NCBI GenBank assembly: GCA_041390905.1
Contig: JAWKPA010000013.1
Coordinates: forward strand, 1,116,001-1,180,000
From: JACKCD01 sp041390905
GTDB lineage: Bacteria; Chloroflexota; Anaerolineae; Promineifilales; Promineifilaceae
Reading direction: 5' to 3'
DNA: 64,000 nucleotides
The position numbers and the translations under genes are program-made. Below the pieces are notes generated by a model. It saw nothing but the letters and a program-made list of their open reading frames with translations, was not told the origin of the DNA and searched no databases. Of the stretch, positions 7,999-17,044 are shown piece after piece. Every line of letters begins with the position of its first letter. Positions within the stretch are counted from its first letter, which is position 1.

Positions 7999-9615
7999 AT
8001 GGACGTTCGTCAACGGCCGTTTATCTGGCTCAACATCTTTAGCGTTACCATCTATTTGCTATTAGGGCTGCACGCCGCTGCCTGGGGCGATGCCGCCCTG
8101 TTTGTGCCGGCTGCCACCACGCCAAGCCAGCCGCTGGTGGAGGGTGCCAGCCGCAGCCGGTTGCTAACGATTAACTGGGGCATGATGGCGCAGGGGGCGC
8201 AGCCGGAACTACAGCTTGATTTGTTTGACGGCGTGGTGGTAACGGCCGTTCGTGACCAACTGTTCCGCTCAACGGCCGTTTCTGGCTACGTTTGGCTGGG
8301 GCATCTGCACAATTCACCCACCGATACCGTCACCCTGTCGGTGGTAGACAACGTGATGGTGGGAACCATTCGGCGCGGGCGGCAAACATTCCAACTTCGC
8401 TATGCGGGCAGCGGGCTGCACACCTTCAGCGAGCAAAACGACCGCGCCATTTTTGCGCCCACGGAAGATGACGACATTCCCGTGAACGAGCAGTGGTCGC
8501 TCACTGTGCCTGCATCGCAATTGGCCGATGGGGTGCAAACCACAAACGGCCGTTGTGTGGATGGACAAGAGACGGGCAGCATTGTGGATTTGCTGGTCGC
8601 CTACACCGCCGATGCCGCTGCTGCCGAAGGGGGCAGTTCCGCCATTCAGGCACTCATCAACAGCCGCGTGGCCGATATGAACCGCGCCAACCAGGACAGC
8701 GGCGTTGCTTTCACCTTCAACCTGGTTCACGTGCGCGAAACCGATTACGCCGAAACCAAAGACCCCGGCGTTGATCTGGCCCGGCTGTTTAACCCCAACG
8801 ACGGGGAACTGGATGAAATTCTGCTCGCCCGCGACAGTTACAAAGCCGATTTGATTGGCCTCTACATTTCCGAGTCAGAAACAGGGTCATGCGGCACGGG
8901 CTATGTCGCTGGCGGCAGCAGCCATGCCGCATGGGGGATGAACGTGTCGGCACTTGACCACGCCCTGCCCGGCTACACCTGCGACCCCTATACGCTGGCG
9001 CATGAATTCGGCCACAACACCGGCAATGCCCACAACCGCACCAACGCCAGCGTCCCCGGCTATCTTCCCTACGCCTACGGCTACCAGGATCCCGACGGCG
9101 ATTTTCGCACGCTGATGGCCTATAGCTGCCCCAGCGGCAGTTGCCCACGCCTCAACTATTGGTCGAATGTGACAACCACCTACCAGGGACAGCCGCTGGG
9201 TATTGACTACAACGACAGCCCCAGCCAGTCGGCCGATAATGCCCGTGCGATGAATCAAACGGCCGTTTCTGTTGCCAACTACCGCACCAACTGCACTGAA
9301 GAGACTCCTACGCCCACCGCCACCAGCACGGCCACGCCAACCAAAACGCCAACCCCTACCAAAACGGCTACGCCGACTAAAACGCCGACGGCGACAAAGA
9401 CAGCTACGCCCACCCAAACGGCCGCGGCCACGGCATCAGCCACACCCACCCAAACCATGACGGCAACGGCTACCGATACCGCCACTGCCACACCATCGGC
9501 ATCGTTTACGCCAATGGCTTCGGCAACGGCCGTTAATATCCAAACCACCGCCACCGCCACCCCTCTCCCCCACCGCTACTTCATCTATTTACCGCTCACC
9601 GTTCGCCAGCCATAG
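7999..9615 (+). CDS. Secreted metzincin-type zinc metalloprotease (reprolysin-like)
   Basis: A 538-residue protein with an N-terminal hydrophobic export signal. The zinc site HEFGHNTGNAH at residues 335-345 fits HExxHxxGxxH, and TLMAYS shortly after supplies the Met-turn, so this is a metzincin of the M12-like type. About 290 residues precede the motif, including a likely propeptide. After the catalytic domain comes a ~90-residue Thr/Ala/Pro-rich linker and the ending RYFIYLPLTVRQP. ATG 7999 is chosen over the TTG two codons before; neither has a good Shine-Dalgarno. It is monocistronic. Six AACGGCCGTT copies lie inside, the densest set in the window. The C-terminal hydrophobic tail may be an anchoring or sorting signal (inference). 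Confidence 0.88.
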   Translation: MDVRQRPFIWLNIFSVTIYLLLGLHAAAWGDAALFVPAATTPSQPLVEGASRSRLLTINWGMMAQGAQPELQLDLFDGVVVTAVRDQLFRSTAVSGYVWLGHLHNSPTDTVTLSVVDNVMVGTIRRGRQTFQLRYAGSGLHTFSEQNDRAIFAPTEDDDIPVNEQWSLTVPASQLADGVQTTNGRCVDGQETGSIVDLLVAYTADAAAAEGGSSAIQALINSRVADMNRANQDSGVAFTFNLVHVRETDYAETKDPGVDLARLFNPNDGELDEILLARDSYKADLIGLYISESETGSCGTGYVAGGSSHAAWGMNVSALDHALPGYTCDPYTLAHEFGHNTGNAHNRTNASVPGYLPYAYGYQDPDGDFRTLMAYSCPSGSCPRLNYWSNVTTTYQGQPLGIDYNDSPSQSADNARAMNQTAVSVANYRTNCTEETPTPTATSTATPTKTPTPTKTATPTKTPTATKTATPTQTAAATASATPTQTMTATATDTATATPSASFTPMASATAVNIQTTATATPLPHRYFIYLPLTVRQP

Positions 9616-9664
9616 CCATTTTCCGATATACTACTGTTATCTTGAATGTGGAGTAAGTAAGTAC

Positions 9665-10480
9665 ATGGAGAATGAAGTCAAAAACGGCCGTTTGTCCATC
9701 CAAACCGCCTTTCAAGCTACCCGACAGCAGAACTGCGCCGCCCTCATGCCCTACTACACCCTCGGCTACCCCGACCGCGCCACCAGTTTGGATGTCATCG
9801 AAGCCATTGCCCCCTACAGCGACCTGCTGGAGCTGGGCGTTCCCTTTAGCGACCCCCTGGCCGATGGTCCCACCATCCAGCACAGCACCCAGGTCGCCCT
9901 GCAAAACGGCACCACCCTGACCGACTGCCTGCAAATGGTGGGCGAACTGCGGCAGCGCGGCATGACCACCCCTGTCCTGCTCATGGGCTACCTCAACCCG
10001 TTTATGGCCTACGGGCTGGATAACCTAATGGCCGATGCCGTTGCCGCAGGCGTGCAGGGGTTTATCGTCCCCGATTTGCCGCCGGAAGAAGCGGACGAGA
10101 TGGAGGCACTGGCTGCCGCCGCCGGGTTGGTGCTGGTTCACTTTCTCGCCCCCACCAGCAGTGCGACCCGTATTGACAACGTGACTCAACGTGCCACGGG
10201 CTTTATCTACCTGGTTAGCTTGACTGGTGTGACGGGCGCCCGCAGTAGCCTCCACAGCGACCTCGCCGCCTTTGTCGAGCGCGTCCGTGCCAAAGCCAAC
10301 GTGCCGCTTGCCATCGGCTTTGGCATCAGCACCCCGGAACAGGCCGCCGCCGTCGGTCGCATGGCCGACGGCGTGATCGTCGGCAGTGCGCTGATTAATG
10401 CCGTAAACCGCGCCGAAAACGACAAACCCGCCGCCGCTGCCCAATTTGTGCAATCATTGGCTCAGGCCTTGGTCAATTGA
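9665..10480 (+). CDS. trpA: Tryptophan synthase alpha subunit
   Basis: A 271-residue TIM-barrel enzyme that cleaves indole-3-glycerol phosphate to indole and glyceraldehyde 3-phosphate. The diagnostic LLELGVPFSDPLADGP segment contains the catalytic Glu and the conserved Asp. MPYYTLGYPD at the N-terminus, LTGVTGAR and GFGISTPEQ (phosphate binding) also match. The usual partner trpB and other trp genes are not in this window, so the gene is detached from an operon. Its stop codon lies in the left arm of the following inverted repeat. Confidence 0.96.
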   Translation: MENEVKNGRLSIQTAFQATRQQNCAALMPYYTLGYPDRATSLDVIEAIAPYSDLLELGVPFSDPLADGPTIQHSTQVALQNGTTLTDCLQMVGELRQRGMTTPVLLMGYLNPFMAYGLDNLMADAVAAGVQGFIVPDLPPEEADEMEALAAAAGLVLVHFLAPTSSATRIDNVTQRATGFIYLVSLTGVTGARSSLHSDLAAFVERVRAKANVPLAIGFGISTPEQAAAVGRMADGVIVGSALINAVNRAENDKPAAAAQFVQSLAQALVN

Positions 10481-10563
10481 GAATTGGAAATTGGGATTGG
10501 GGAATTGAGAATGACATTCCCTACTTCTCAATTCCCCATTCTCAATTCTTAATTCCCAATTTT
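10477..10563. repeat. Family A variant inverted repeat (GAATTGGGGATTG type)
   Basis: Left arm 10477-10513 and right arm 10526-10563 are complementary (GGGGAATTGAGAATG against TTCTCAATTCCCC). The left arm supplies the trpA stop codon, and the right arm ends two bases before the next start codon, leaving no Shine-Dalgarno. Confidence 0.75.
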
Positions 10564-10565
10564 TT

Positions 10566-12602
10566 ATGCCCAATCATTTACAAAACGAAACAAGCCCCTA
10601 TCTTTTACAGCACGTAGACAACCCTGTGGAGTGGTATCCGTGGGGTGAAGCAGCACTGAACCGCGCCAGGGATGAAGATAAGCCGATTTTTCTGAGCATT
10701 GGCTATGCGGCGTGCCACTGGTGCCATGTGATGGCGCATGAGTCGTTTGAGGATGAAGAAACGGCCGTTTTCCTCAACCGCCACTTCATCAACATCAAAG
10801 TAGACCGCGAAGAGCGCCCCGACCTCGACCAAATCTACATGACCGCCGTCGTCGCCCTCACCGGGCAGGGCGGCTGGCCCATGACCGTCATCCTCACCCC
10901 CGACGGCAAGCCATTTTTTGGCGGCACCTACTTTCCACCAGCTCCCCGCTACGGGATGCCCAGCTTTAAGCAGGTGCTTGCCAGCATTGCCAACGCCTGG
11001 CAAACCCGGCGCGGCGAAATTGACGACAGTGCCGACAAAATTGCCGGACACCTGAGCCGGGGGTTTGCCCTGCAAGGGGAAGGGGAGCAGCTGGACGACA
11101 ACCTGTTTGGCCTCGCCCTGGGCAACATTCTTCAGAGCTACGATTCCGAACTGGGTGGTTTTGGCGATGCCCCCAAGTTTCCTCCCTCGATGACCATCGA
11201 ATTTTTGCTGCGGATGCACCACCAGCGCGGCGACAGCATGGCGTTGCACATGGCCGAACACACGCTGATGCAAATGGCGTTTGGTGGTATGTATGACCAG
11301 GTGGGCGGCGGCTTTGCCCGCTATGCCACCGATGCCCGTTGGCTGGTGCCGCACTTTGAGAAGATGCTGTACGACAACGCCCAGCTTGCCCGTGTCTACC
11401 TCCACGCTTGGCAGATTACCGGCCGGCCGCTTTACCGCCGCATCGTTGAGGAGACACTTGATTTTGTGGTGCGCGAACTGCGCCACGCCGACGGTGGCTT
11501 TTACAGCAGCTATGATGCCGATAGCGAGGGGGTGGAAGGCAAATTTTATGTCTGGTCGGCGGCGGAAATTCGGACGCTGCTGGGGGATGAGGCTGACCTG
11601 TTTATGCGGGTTTACGGGGTGAGCGAGCGGGGCAACTGGGAAGGCCACAACATTCTCCACCTGCCGCATGACCCCGATGAGGTGGCGGAGGAGTTGGGCA
11701 TGGAGCCAGCCCTGCTGCAGCAAAATTTGGCCGCCGCCAGGCAAATTTTGTATGCGGCGCGGGCGCGGCGGGTGTGGCCGGGGCTGGATGACAAGGTGTT
11801 GACATCGTGGAATGGGCTGATGCTGGCTGCGTTTGCCGAGGCGGGGCGGCTGCTGAACCGCCCTGATTATACGGCGGTGGCGGTGCAAAATGCGTCGTTT
11901 TTGTATCGGGTGATGCGGGGGGAAAACGGCCGTTTATTCCGCACCTGGAAAGCCGGGGCGCAGCCCAAATACAACGGCTATCTGGAAGATTACGCCTATT
12001 TGGCCGACGGGCTTCTGGCGCTCTATCACACCACCTTTGACGAAAAGTGGTACGTTTGGGCGCGGGAACTGGCCGATTTGATGCTGACCCATTTCGCCGA
12101 TGAGGCTACGGGCGGCTTTTACGACACCTCTGACGACCATGAGCAGTTGCTTCACCGCCCCAAGGATGTGCAGGACAACGCGGTGCCGAGCGCCAATGCG
12201 ATGGCGGCGGGGGTGCTGCTGCGGCTGGGGCTGTATGAGGGAAACGGCCGTTATTGGGACATCGCCGAACGGGCAGTCGCCTCCCTCTACGAACCCATGA
12301 GCAAATACCCCACCGGCTTCGCTCAGTGGCTCTGCGCTGCTGCCTTTATCATGGGCAACCCGCAGGAGCTTGCCATCGTGGGGGATCATGGTTTGGACGA
12401 CACCGAACGCCTCATCGCCACCGCCTTTACCGCCTACCGCCCCAATCTCGTCGTGGCGGTCGGACAATCGGGCAAAGCGATTCCCCTGCTGGCGAACCGC
12501 GACATGCTGGACAATCAAGCTACGGCCTACCTCTGCCAACGCTTTGTCTGTCAACGCCCTGTCACCACCTCCGCCGCTCTGGCGGCACAACTTGAAGCGT
12601 AA
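10566..12602 (+). CDS. Thioredoxin-domain / six-hairpin glycosidase-like protein (DUF255, YyaL/SSP411 family)
   Basis: A 678-residue protein matching the conserved YyaL / spermatogenesis-associated protein 20 family. Residues 1-165 form a thioredoxin-like DUF255 domain (NETSPYLLQHVDNPVEWYPW; CHWCHVMAHESFED with a CxxC pair; VDREERPDLD; GGWPMTVILTPDGKPF). The rest is an alpha/alpha barrel (FGDAPKFPPSM, WLVPHFEKMLYDNAQL, WNGLMLAAFAEAG, DNAVPSANA). Length equals the family norm. The biochemical role is not established. The ATG follows the repeat arm directly, so the start relies on homology. Confidence 0.93.
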   Translation: MPNHLQNETSPYLLQHVDNPVEWYPWGEAALNRARDEDKPIFLSIGYAACHWCHVMAHESFEDEETAVFLNRHFINIKVDREERPDLDQIYMTAVVALTGQGGWPMTVILTPDGKPFFGGTYFPPAPRYGMPSFKQVLASIANAWQTRRGEIDDSADKIAGHLSRGFALQGEGEQLDDNLFGLALGNILQSYDSELGGFGDAPKFPPSMTIEFLLRMHHQRGDSMALHMAEHTLMQMAFGGMYDQVGGGFARYATDARWLVPHFEKMLYDNAQLARVYLHAWQITGRPLYRRIVEETLDFVVRELRHADGGFYSSYDADSEGVEGKFYVWSAAEIRTLLGDEADLFMRVYGVSERGNWEGHNILHLPHDPDEVAEELGMEPALLQQNLAAARQILYAARARRVWPGLDDKVLTSWNGLMLAAFAEAGRLLNRPDYTAVAVQNASFLYRVMRGENGRLFRTWKAGAQPKYNGYLEDYAYLADGLLALYHTTFDEKWYVWARELADLMLTHFADEATGGFYDTSDDHEQLLHRPKDVQDNAVPSANAMAAGVLLRLGLYEGNGRYWDIAERAVASLYEPMSKYPTGFAQWLCAAAFIMGNPQELAIVGDHGLDDTERLIATAFTAYRPNLVVAVGQSGKAIPLLANRDMLDNQATAYLCQRFVCQRPVTTSAALAAQLEA

Positions 12603-12629
12603 CAATTGGTCTATCTACTGACCACGGCC

Positions 12630-12720
12630 ATAAATTGACATTTTGCAAAAGAGATGGAGAGACTGAGAGATTAAGAGACTAATCTCCCAATCTCTCAGTC
12701 TCTCCAAAATGTCAGTTTAT
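12630..12720. repeat. Long inverted repeat (GAGAGACTGAGAGATT with ATAAATTGACATTTTG ends)
   Basis: Outer blocks ATAAATTGACATTTTG and CAAAATGTCAGTTTAT pair. The inner arms (GGAGAGACTGAGAGATT, and AATCTCCCAATCTCTCAGTC) also pair, making a stem of roughly 40 bases. The outer block recurs at 3554. Confidence 0.75.
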
Positions 12721-12732
12721 CCTCTTTGAAAG

Positions 12733-12738
12733 TATAAT
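12733..12738 (+). promoter_or_regulatory. Possible -10 element before the 12769 gene
   Basis: A perfect TATAAT lies 31 bases before the start codon, just after the repeat. No convincing -35 hexamer is seen at 17 bases (TGTCAG is the best). Confidence 0.4.
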
Positions 12739-12768
12739 TGGGGCAACGAGAAGGAAACAGACAGCAAC

Positions 12769-14316
12769 ATGGCAGCAGTAACGGGTTGGTTGGCAATTTG
12801 GACAGAGGGAGCAGGGGGAAAACGGCCGTTTTTCACCCAACTCCTCCTCATCATCCTCATCAACGGCATCGTCCTCTACAACGCCATCATCCACCACCCC
12901 CTCATTGGCTACGATGCCCACGACCACATCGCCTACCTGCTCACCATGAGCGAAGGCCACTTCCCCACACCGCTGGGCATCTTGCCCGACGGCGACCCGC
13001 GCAAAGTCCACCGCGAAGACGGGCTGCCTATCCGCATCGAAGAGAGCTGGTACGACCTCCTGCGCGATGAATCCTCCGAATTTTTCTCTCCACCGCTGCC
13101 CTACGCCCTGCCCGCCCTGCTGCTCCGGCTCAACTGGCTCACCATCTGGCACACGCTCCGTTTTGGGCTGCTGCTCAACGTCTTGCTCTCGCTGGGCAGC
13201 ACCCTGACCCTGGTGGCTCTCACGCGCCAGCTTTACCCCCAACGCCCGTGGCTGCCGGCCGCCACGCTGGCACTCTTTGGTATGATGCCCGTTTATTACA
13301 AAACGTTCGCCTTTATACGGGGCGAGCCGTATGTTTTCTTTTTTGGGCTGCTGATCACACTGCTTGTCGTGCGGCAGCAGCAGGTGCAAACCAGTTCGGC
13401 GCGGCAGTCGGTGATGCTGGGCGTGCTGCTGGGACTGGGCATTTTGTCGCGGCAGTGGGCGTTTTTTTTCTTTCCCGTGGTGGGGGCTGGCTATCTGCTG
13501 CTGTGGTGGGGGCAACTGGAGCGAGGATGTGGTTGGCGGGGGTATCTTTTGCCGGTTTTGTGGCACGGGGTATTAACGGCCGTTATTGCCATCCTCGTCG
13601 GCGGCTGGTTCTACCTCTACCTCTACAATACCTACGGCTCCATCACCACCTTTAACCGCGAGCCAGATGAAGCGTTTGGTCTAACCAACCAACCACTCGA
13701 CTTTTATTTTGGGTCAGGCGAAGGGCTGCTGTTCACCGACCCCGTGCGCCCGAACTTTTCCAACCACCTGCTGCCCAAGTTTTACAGCGAAATGTGGGGC
13801 GACCACGAAAGCTATTTTCTGGTTATGGGGTGGAACGGGATCAAGGAAAAATATTACCCCGGCTTTATGCTGCTGAAAAAGCTGGAAAAACCGCAGTTGC
13901 CGGAAGGGTTTGTGACCAATCGGGGGGAGATGGGGGCGTTTTTGGGGTGGGTCAACCGGCTGGCACTGCTGCCAACGGCCGTTTATTTTGCGGGCGTGGT
14001 GTGGGCAACGGCCGTTAATCTGCGCTGGCTGCGCCGCAAACTTCCCACCCCCACCCCGGCGGAACTGTTCCCCTGGCTGGCCGTCGTCATTTCCGTGGCC
14101 GGCTACCTCTGGTTTCTCATCCAATACCCCAACCCGGAACGGGGTGACACCATCAAGGCGACCTATTTGCTGCATATTTTCCCGTTTGTGGCGTTGTTAA
14201 CGGCCGTTTGGCTCACCCAACTTCCCCACCGCCGCCTCGTCTGGCTTCTGTGGACCGCCCTCGCCATCATCGCCATCCTGATTTCGCCCACCTTCTTCAC
14301 CCATTACCCCGTTTAG
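12769..14316 (+). CDS. Polytopic membrane protein, GT-C (GT39-like) glycosyltransferase
   Basis: A 515-residue integral membrane protein with about ten hydrophobic helices. The first loop carries YDAHDHIAYL, with acidic residues placed like the catalytic loop of dolichyl/polyprenyl-phosphate-mannose-type GT-C enzymes. Further helices include LLLNVLLSLGSTLTLVALT and WAFFFFPVVGAGYLLLWW. Such enzymes move sugars from lipid carriers to acceptors on the outer face of the membrane; donor and acceptor cannot be told. It has no operon partners. Four AACGGCCGTT copies occur in it, one of them in a predicted helix as Leu-Thr-Ala-Val. Confidence 0.75.
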   Translation: MAAVTGWLAIWTEGAGGKRPFFTQLLLIILINGIVLYNAIIHHPLIGYDAHDHIAYLLTMSEGHFPTPLGILPDGDPRKVHREDGLPIRIEESWYDLLRDESSEFFSPPLPYALPALLLRLNWLTIWHTLRFGLLLNVLLSLGSTLTLVALTRQLYPQRPWLPAATLALFGMMPVYYKTFAFIRGEPYVFFFGLLITLLVVRQQQVQTSSARQSVMLGVLLGLGILSRQWAFFFFPVVGAGYLLLWWGQLERGCGWRGYLLPVLWHGVLTAVIAILVGGWFYLYLYNTYGSITTFNREPDEAFGLTNQPLDFYFGSGEGLLFTDPVRPNFSNHLLPKFYSEMWGDHESYFLVMGWNGIKEKYYPGFMLLKKLEKPQLPEGFVTNRGEMGAFLGWVNRLALLPTAVYFAGVVWATAVNLRWLRRKLPTPTPAELFPWLAVVISVAGYLWFLIQYPNPERGDTIKATYLLHIFPFVALLTAVWLTQLPHRRLVWLLWTALAIIAILISPTFFTHYPV

Positions 14317-14319
14317 ATA

Positions 14320-14385
14320 ATTAGCGATTGGAGATTAGAGATTGTGAACCTTCATCAATCTCCAATCTCTAATCTCTAGTCTCCA
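14320..14385. repeat. Family A inverted repeat between convergent genes
   Basis: GCGATTGGAGATTAGAGATT (from 14324) pairs with AATCTCCAATCTCTAATCTC. It lies between two convergent genes and may serve as a bidirectional terminator. Confidence 0.75.
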
Positions 14386-14386
14386 T

Positions 14387-15184
14387 CTACAACCACCCCC
14401 GCAGCCGATAAATCACCAGCCCCAAATACTCCTTCAACACCCGCGAAGTCAGCCACAGGTTGTCGCTGTCGGGCAGCAGGTAGAGGGCATAGGTCAAAGG
14501 GTCGGGAGCCTGGAAGTAGCTGTGGTCGAGGATGGTTGTTTGGTAGTCGGTGGGGGCGGGCAGCACGGTCAAGCCCAGCTTTTCAAAAATAGCCACAGAA
14601 CGGGGCATGTGGAAGGCCGATGTTACCAGCACAACTTCAGAAATCCCTTTCTCGTCGAGAATGACCTTGCTTAACACCCCGTTTTCATAGGTATTGCGCG
14701 AATCGGGTTCGATCCACACCGCTTCGGCCGGCACCCCCATGATCTCCAACGCTTGCTGCATCGCCTCCGCCTCCGATGGGGCAATGTCGGGGCTAAGGCG
14801 CGGCACCAGCCCTCCCGCCACCAGTACGTGGTCGGCCACCCCTTGTTTGTACAGCCAGGCCGCATACAGCAGCCGGTCGCCAGAGCCGTTTAGCTCGACG
14901 ATGGGGCGCGGCGGCAGCAGCAGCTCGGTTCCGCCTCCCAGCACCACAATCACATCGGCTCGCGTATCGGGCGGCAGCGGCGGGTAAAAATTTTCCAGGG
15001 GGGCGGCCAGGGCGTGGGCTACCCAGCGGTTGCCCCCCAGCCACAGGAGAAGAAAGGCAAAAATGAGGAGACGGCGGGAAAAACGGCCGTTTTTCCCCCA
15101 TACCGCCACCCCCAACACCAACAAACTCGCCAGCCCCAGCGGGTAAACAAGCAGGGGGAGAACTTTGGAGAGGTAGAGGAACAT
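14387..15184 (-). CDS. DUF218 (YdcF/ElyC/SanA-like) membrane protein
   Basis: From ATG 15184 a 265-residue protein with two N-terminal membrane helices and a cytosolic-like Rossmann domain: DVIVVLGGGTELLL, YAAWLYKQG, EAEAMQQALEIMGVP, EPDSRNTYEN and VVLVTSAFHMPRS are typical DUF218 motifs. Some family members affect envelope biogenesis (ElyC, SanA), but the reaction is unknown. An ATG at 15235 would add MNLQSPISNL, which is just the translated repeat arm, so 15184 is preferred although neither start has a clear Shine-Dalgarno. Confidence 0.85.
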   Translation of the reverse strand: MFLYLSKVLPLLVYPLGLASLLVLGVAVWGKNGRFSRRLLIFAFLLLWLGGNRWVAHALAAPLENFYPPLPPDTRADVIVVLGGGTELLLPPRPIVELNGSGDRLLYAAWLYKQGVADHVLVAGGLVPRLSPDIAPSEAEAMQQALEIMGVPAEAVWIEPDSRNTYENGVLSKVILDEKGISEVVLVTSAFHMPRSVAIFEKLGLTVLPAPTDYQTTILDHSYFQAPDPLTYALYLLPDSDNLWLTSRVLKEYLGLVIYRLRGWL

Positions 15185-15203
15185 AGACAGGAGTAGGATA
15201 AAG

Positions 15204-15273
15204 AAGAGATTGGAGATTGGGGATTGGAGATTCATGTCATCTCCAAGCTCGAATCTCTAATCGCCAATCTCCA
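15204..15273. repeat. Family A inverted repeat overlapping the end of the Hsp70-like gene
   Basis: AGATTGGAGATTGGGGATTG (from 15208) pairs with the right arm near 15250-15273 (CGAATCTCTAATCGCCAATC). The right arm encodes the last residues (EIGD) and stop codon of the 15257-16642 gene. Confidence 0.7.
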
Positions 15274-16642
15274 CGCTTCGTTGTGCCTGGATCGCCAGCC
15301 CCGCCGCCACGCTGCCAAAGGTGTCGGAATGCGTTATTTCCGCCTGCGGGAAACGGCGGCGCAGCATGGTTTGAAAAACGGGAATGAGCGATGAGCCGCC
15401 CGTTGTCACCACCACATCAATCTCGCCGGCCGTCAGATCCGCCTTGTCCAGCACCTGCTGAATTCCCTGCTGCACTTCCACCAGCTCATCAATGATGTAG
15501 GATTGAAATTCACGCCGCGTCAGCAGCAGGTTCAGGTCAATCTCCTCGGCCTGCATCACCAGCCGCGTCTCCTCATCCACCGACAACGCCCGCTTGCTCT
15601 GTTCGATTTGCTCAAACAGGGCAAAGCCGTAATTTTTCAATGCCAAACATTCCAGCGCCCGGAACGCCGGCGGGTTGTTGCCATAGAGCGCAGCACGGCG
15701 GATGATGGGCAAATTGTTGGCCTTGGACAGTTCGGGGATGGTTTGCCACTGCTCCAGAAGGGCCGTCAAGTGGGCGGGGAAGGGGTGGCCTTCGCGGTCA
15801 ATGCTGCTGCCCGCGCCAAATTCCTGCGTCACTTTGCCGCGCATAATCGCCCTGTCCAGGTCGTCGCCCCCCACCAGCACCCCCTGGGTTGCCAAAATGG
15901 TGGTTTGCGAACGGCCGTTAACCCCCATCACCGTCAAATCCAGCGTCCCCCCGCCAAAATCAAACACCAGCAGCCGCTTCGGCTCCGTCAGCCCCAGCGT
16001 GTAGAACAACGCCGCCGCCACCGGCTCCTGGGCAAACCCAATCTGCTCAAACCCGGCCAACTCCGCCGCCTCGCGCAGCCGCTGCTCGGCAAAGGCATCG
16101 TCTTCGGGAGCGGTGGCAAATTTGACGGGGCGGCCGAGGGTAACGGCAGTAACGGCCGTTCCCAACTGCGCCTCCGCCTCCCGCCGCACCTGCCGCAGAA
16201 TCAGCGCAATCAACGCCTGCACCGAATAAAACTCGCCAAAAATGCGCGTCCCCTCATACGCCGCATCCCGCAACCCCGTTTTCACCGACTGAATCAGCCG
16301 CCCCAGCGCCCCCACGTCTTCCTCCACCCACACGTCCTGCACAATCACAATCGGCCCGTCGGGGTCAGTGGGGCCACGCGAAGCGGCCGTTCGCGCCACC
16401 ATATTGGTAATAGTACCTACAAATTTCTCTTCAAATCGCACCAAACGGCCGGTATTGTCCTGCAAATATTGCTCCACCGCCCGCAGCCCCAGCAGCACCT
16501 CCTGCTCCTTCGTAATATAGAGCATCGAGCGTAACAAATGCGGGTCACGGTTGGCACGATCCAACGACAAAAACCGCAGCCTCTCACCATCGTAAAAAGC
16601 GGCCGTTGTATGCGTCGTGCCAAAATCAATCCCAATATGCAT
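15257..16642 (-). CDS. Hsp70-family protein (YegD-like, ATPase domain only)
   Basis: A 461-residue actin-fold ATPase. GIDFGTTHTTAAF (phosphate 1) at the N-terminus, VFDFGGGTLDLTVMG (phosphate 2) near residue 235 and VVTTGGSSLIPVF (adenosine motif) near 420 are intact. It ends soon after the ATPase part, with no typical substrate-binding domain, as in YegD and other divergent Hsp70 proteins. ATG 16642 follows AGGAG. No DnaJ or GrpE lies nearby. The final four residues and the stop are provided by an intergenic repeat. A chaperone role is assumed, not shown. Confidence 0.9.
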   Translation of the reverse strand: MHIGIDFGTTHTTAAFYDGERLRFLSLDRANRDPHLLRSMLYITKEQEVLLGLRAVEQYLQDNTGRLVRFEEKFVGTITNMVARTAASRGPTDPDGPIVIVQDVWVEEDVGALGRLIQSVKTGLRDAAYEGTRIFGEFYSVQALIALILRQVRREAEAQLGTAVTAVTLGRPVKFATAPEDDAFAEQRLREAAELAGFEQIGFAQEPVAAALFYTLGLTEPKRLLVFDFGGGTLDLTVMGVNGRSQTTILATQGVLVGGDDLDRAIMRGKVTQEFGAGSSIDREGHPFPAHLTALLEQWQTIPELSKANNLPIIRRAALYGNNPPAFRALECLALKNYGFALFEQIEQSKRALSVDEETRLVMQAEEIDLNLLLTRREFQSYIIDELVEVQQGIQQVLDKADLTAGEIDVVVTTGGSSLIPVFQTMLRRRFPQAEITHSDTFGSVAAGLAIQAQRSVEIGD

Positions 16643-16667
16643 CAAATCACTCCTGTGGAAAAACTAA

Positions 16668-16738
16668 GCAGGGGAGCAGGGGGGCAGGGAGGCAAGGGAG
16701 AAAATCCCCTGCTCCCCTGCCCCCCTGCTCCTCCGCCT
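16668..16738. repeat. Family G G/C-strand inverted repeat
   Basis: The G-rich left arm (GGGGAGCAGGGGGGCAGGGA) and the C-rich right arm (CCCCTGCTCCCCTGCCCCCC) are complementary. It lies in a ~400-base gene-free gap (16643-17044). Single-stranded, the G-rich arm could also fold into a G-quadruplex (inference). Confidence 0.7.
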
Positions 16739-16813
16739 CTTCACCGCCCCATAGCATACACAAAGAACCAGCCGCCGTAAACCTGCCAAACGGCCGATTT
16801 TTTTCCCAGTAAA

Positions 16814-16825
16814 ACGTGCTATAAT
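16814..16825 (+). promoter_or_regulatory. Possible extended -10 promoter
   Basis: TGCTATAAT fits an extended -10 (TGnTATAAT) about 220 bases before the phosphoesterase gene. The -35 region is poor. The 16643-17044 gap otherwise holds the family G and B repeats and no gene. Confidence 0.4.
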
Positions 16826-16950
16826 TTGCTGTAGAAACAGAGATGAACCAATAACCGCGATGCTCCCCTCGACCCAAACCGGAGATCGCGGTTCTGTTTG
16901 CAAGAACAATACGACCGTTTTCTTGCAACCACCATAACAACAGCCCAAGA

Positions 16951-17033
16951 ATAGGACGCTGATTTTCCTGATAAACCTGATCACGGAGTGGTTATCGTGC
17001 AACATCAGGAAAATCAGGAAAATCAGCGTCCTG
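16951..17033. repeat. Family B inverted repeat (AGGACGCTGATTTTCCTGAT type)
   Basis: Left arm 16951-16972 and right arm 17004-17032 are complementary, with TTTTCCTGAT-like units repeated in each arm. It ends 11 bases before the start of the phosphoesterase gene. Confidence 0.75.
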
Positions 17034-17044
17034 TTTTTATTTTC

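Noticed and set aside
16605..16780. Open frames across the C-rich repeat near 16700
   Set aside because: The translated low-complexity Pro/Ala sequence comes only from the repeat arms.
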